Source: Myxococcales bacterium
GTDB lineage: Bacteria > Myxococcota > Polyangia > Polyangiales > Polyangiaceae
Length of the DNA stretch: 5,716 nucleotides
Direction: 5' to 3'
Assembly: GCA_020430865.1 (NCBI GenBank)
Contig: JAGQIY010001069.1
Span: 1-5,716, forward strand
A model generated the notes under the pieces. It searched no databases, was not told the DNA's origin, and saw nothing but the letters and a program-made list of their open reading frames with translations. The position numbers and the translations under genes were made by a program. Of this stretch, positions 5,716 to 5,716 are shown piece after piece. Numbering within the stretch: position 1 is the first letter of the stretch; every line of letters begins with the position of its first letter.

Positions 5716-5716
5716 C

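Overview
The window is GC-rich with strong third-position GC bias, and it carries protein families common in large-genome deltaproteobacteria. These are a cysteine-rich FGE/SUMF1-type protein ending in GFRCC, a SirB1-type protein, a caspase-fold/TPR fusion, and an outer-membrane barrel ending in Phe. I infer a myxobacterium (Myxococcota, perhaps the Polyangiales side). This rests on family flavour and composition, not on a marker gene. No tRNA, rRNA, CRISPR array, insertion sequence or integrase is visible.

Left part, plus strand (about 1-4477). The 3' part of an FGE/SUMF1-fold gene runs in from the left edge and overlaps, by a GTGA junction, a SirB1-like transglutaminase-fold/TPR gene. The two look co-translated. 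After a 144-base gap comes a 943-residue protein with three parts: an N-terminal caspase-like fold, a Pro/Ser-rich linker with about nine TPR-like helical hairpins, and a C-terminal domain that resembles an M48-type metallopeptidase. The caspase-type His and Cys positions are Tyr and Leu. The place where HExxH would lie reads RTLAG. The protein therefore looks like a scaffold built from disabled peptidase folds.

Right part, minus strand (4503-5716). A class I SAM-dependent methyltransferase gene is followed 19 bases later by a small single-pass membrane protein with four cysteines in its exported part. This pair converges on the TPR gene with only 25 bases between the stops. The methyltransferase has no Shine-Dalgarno sequence and a TANNNT box placed as in leaderless transcripts. 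Upstream of it, in the same direction, lies the last 44 codons of a probable outer-membrane beta-barrel protein, followed by a GC-rich hairpin that may end its transcript.

The most unusual feature is that the three plus-strand genes each carry an enzyme fold in which the residues expected for catalysis are absent. The caspase/TPR/M48-like fusion is the best candidate for something undescribed. How these genes work together is not evident from sequence alone. The natural reading is protein-protein or envelope scaffolding functions on the plus strand, and an unrelated methyltransferase/membrane-protein operon on the minus strand.
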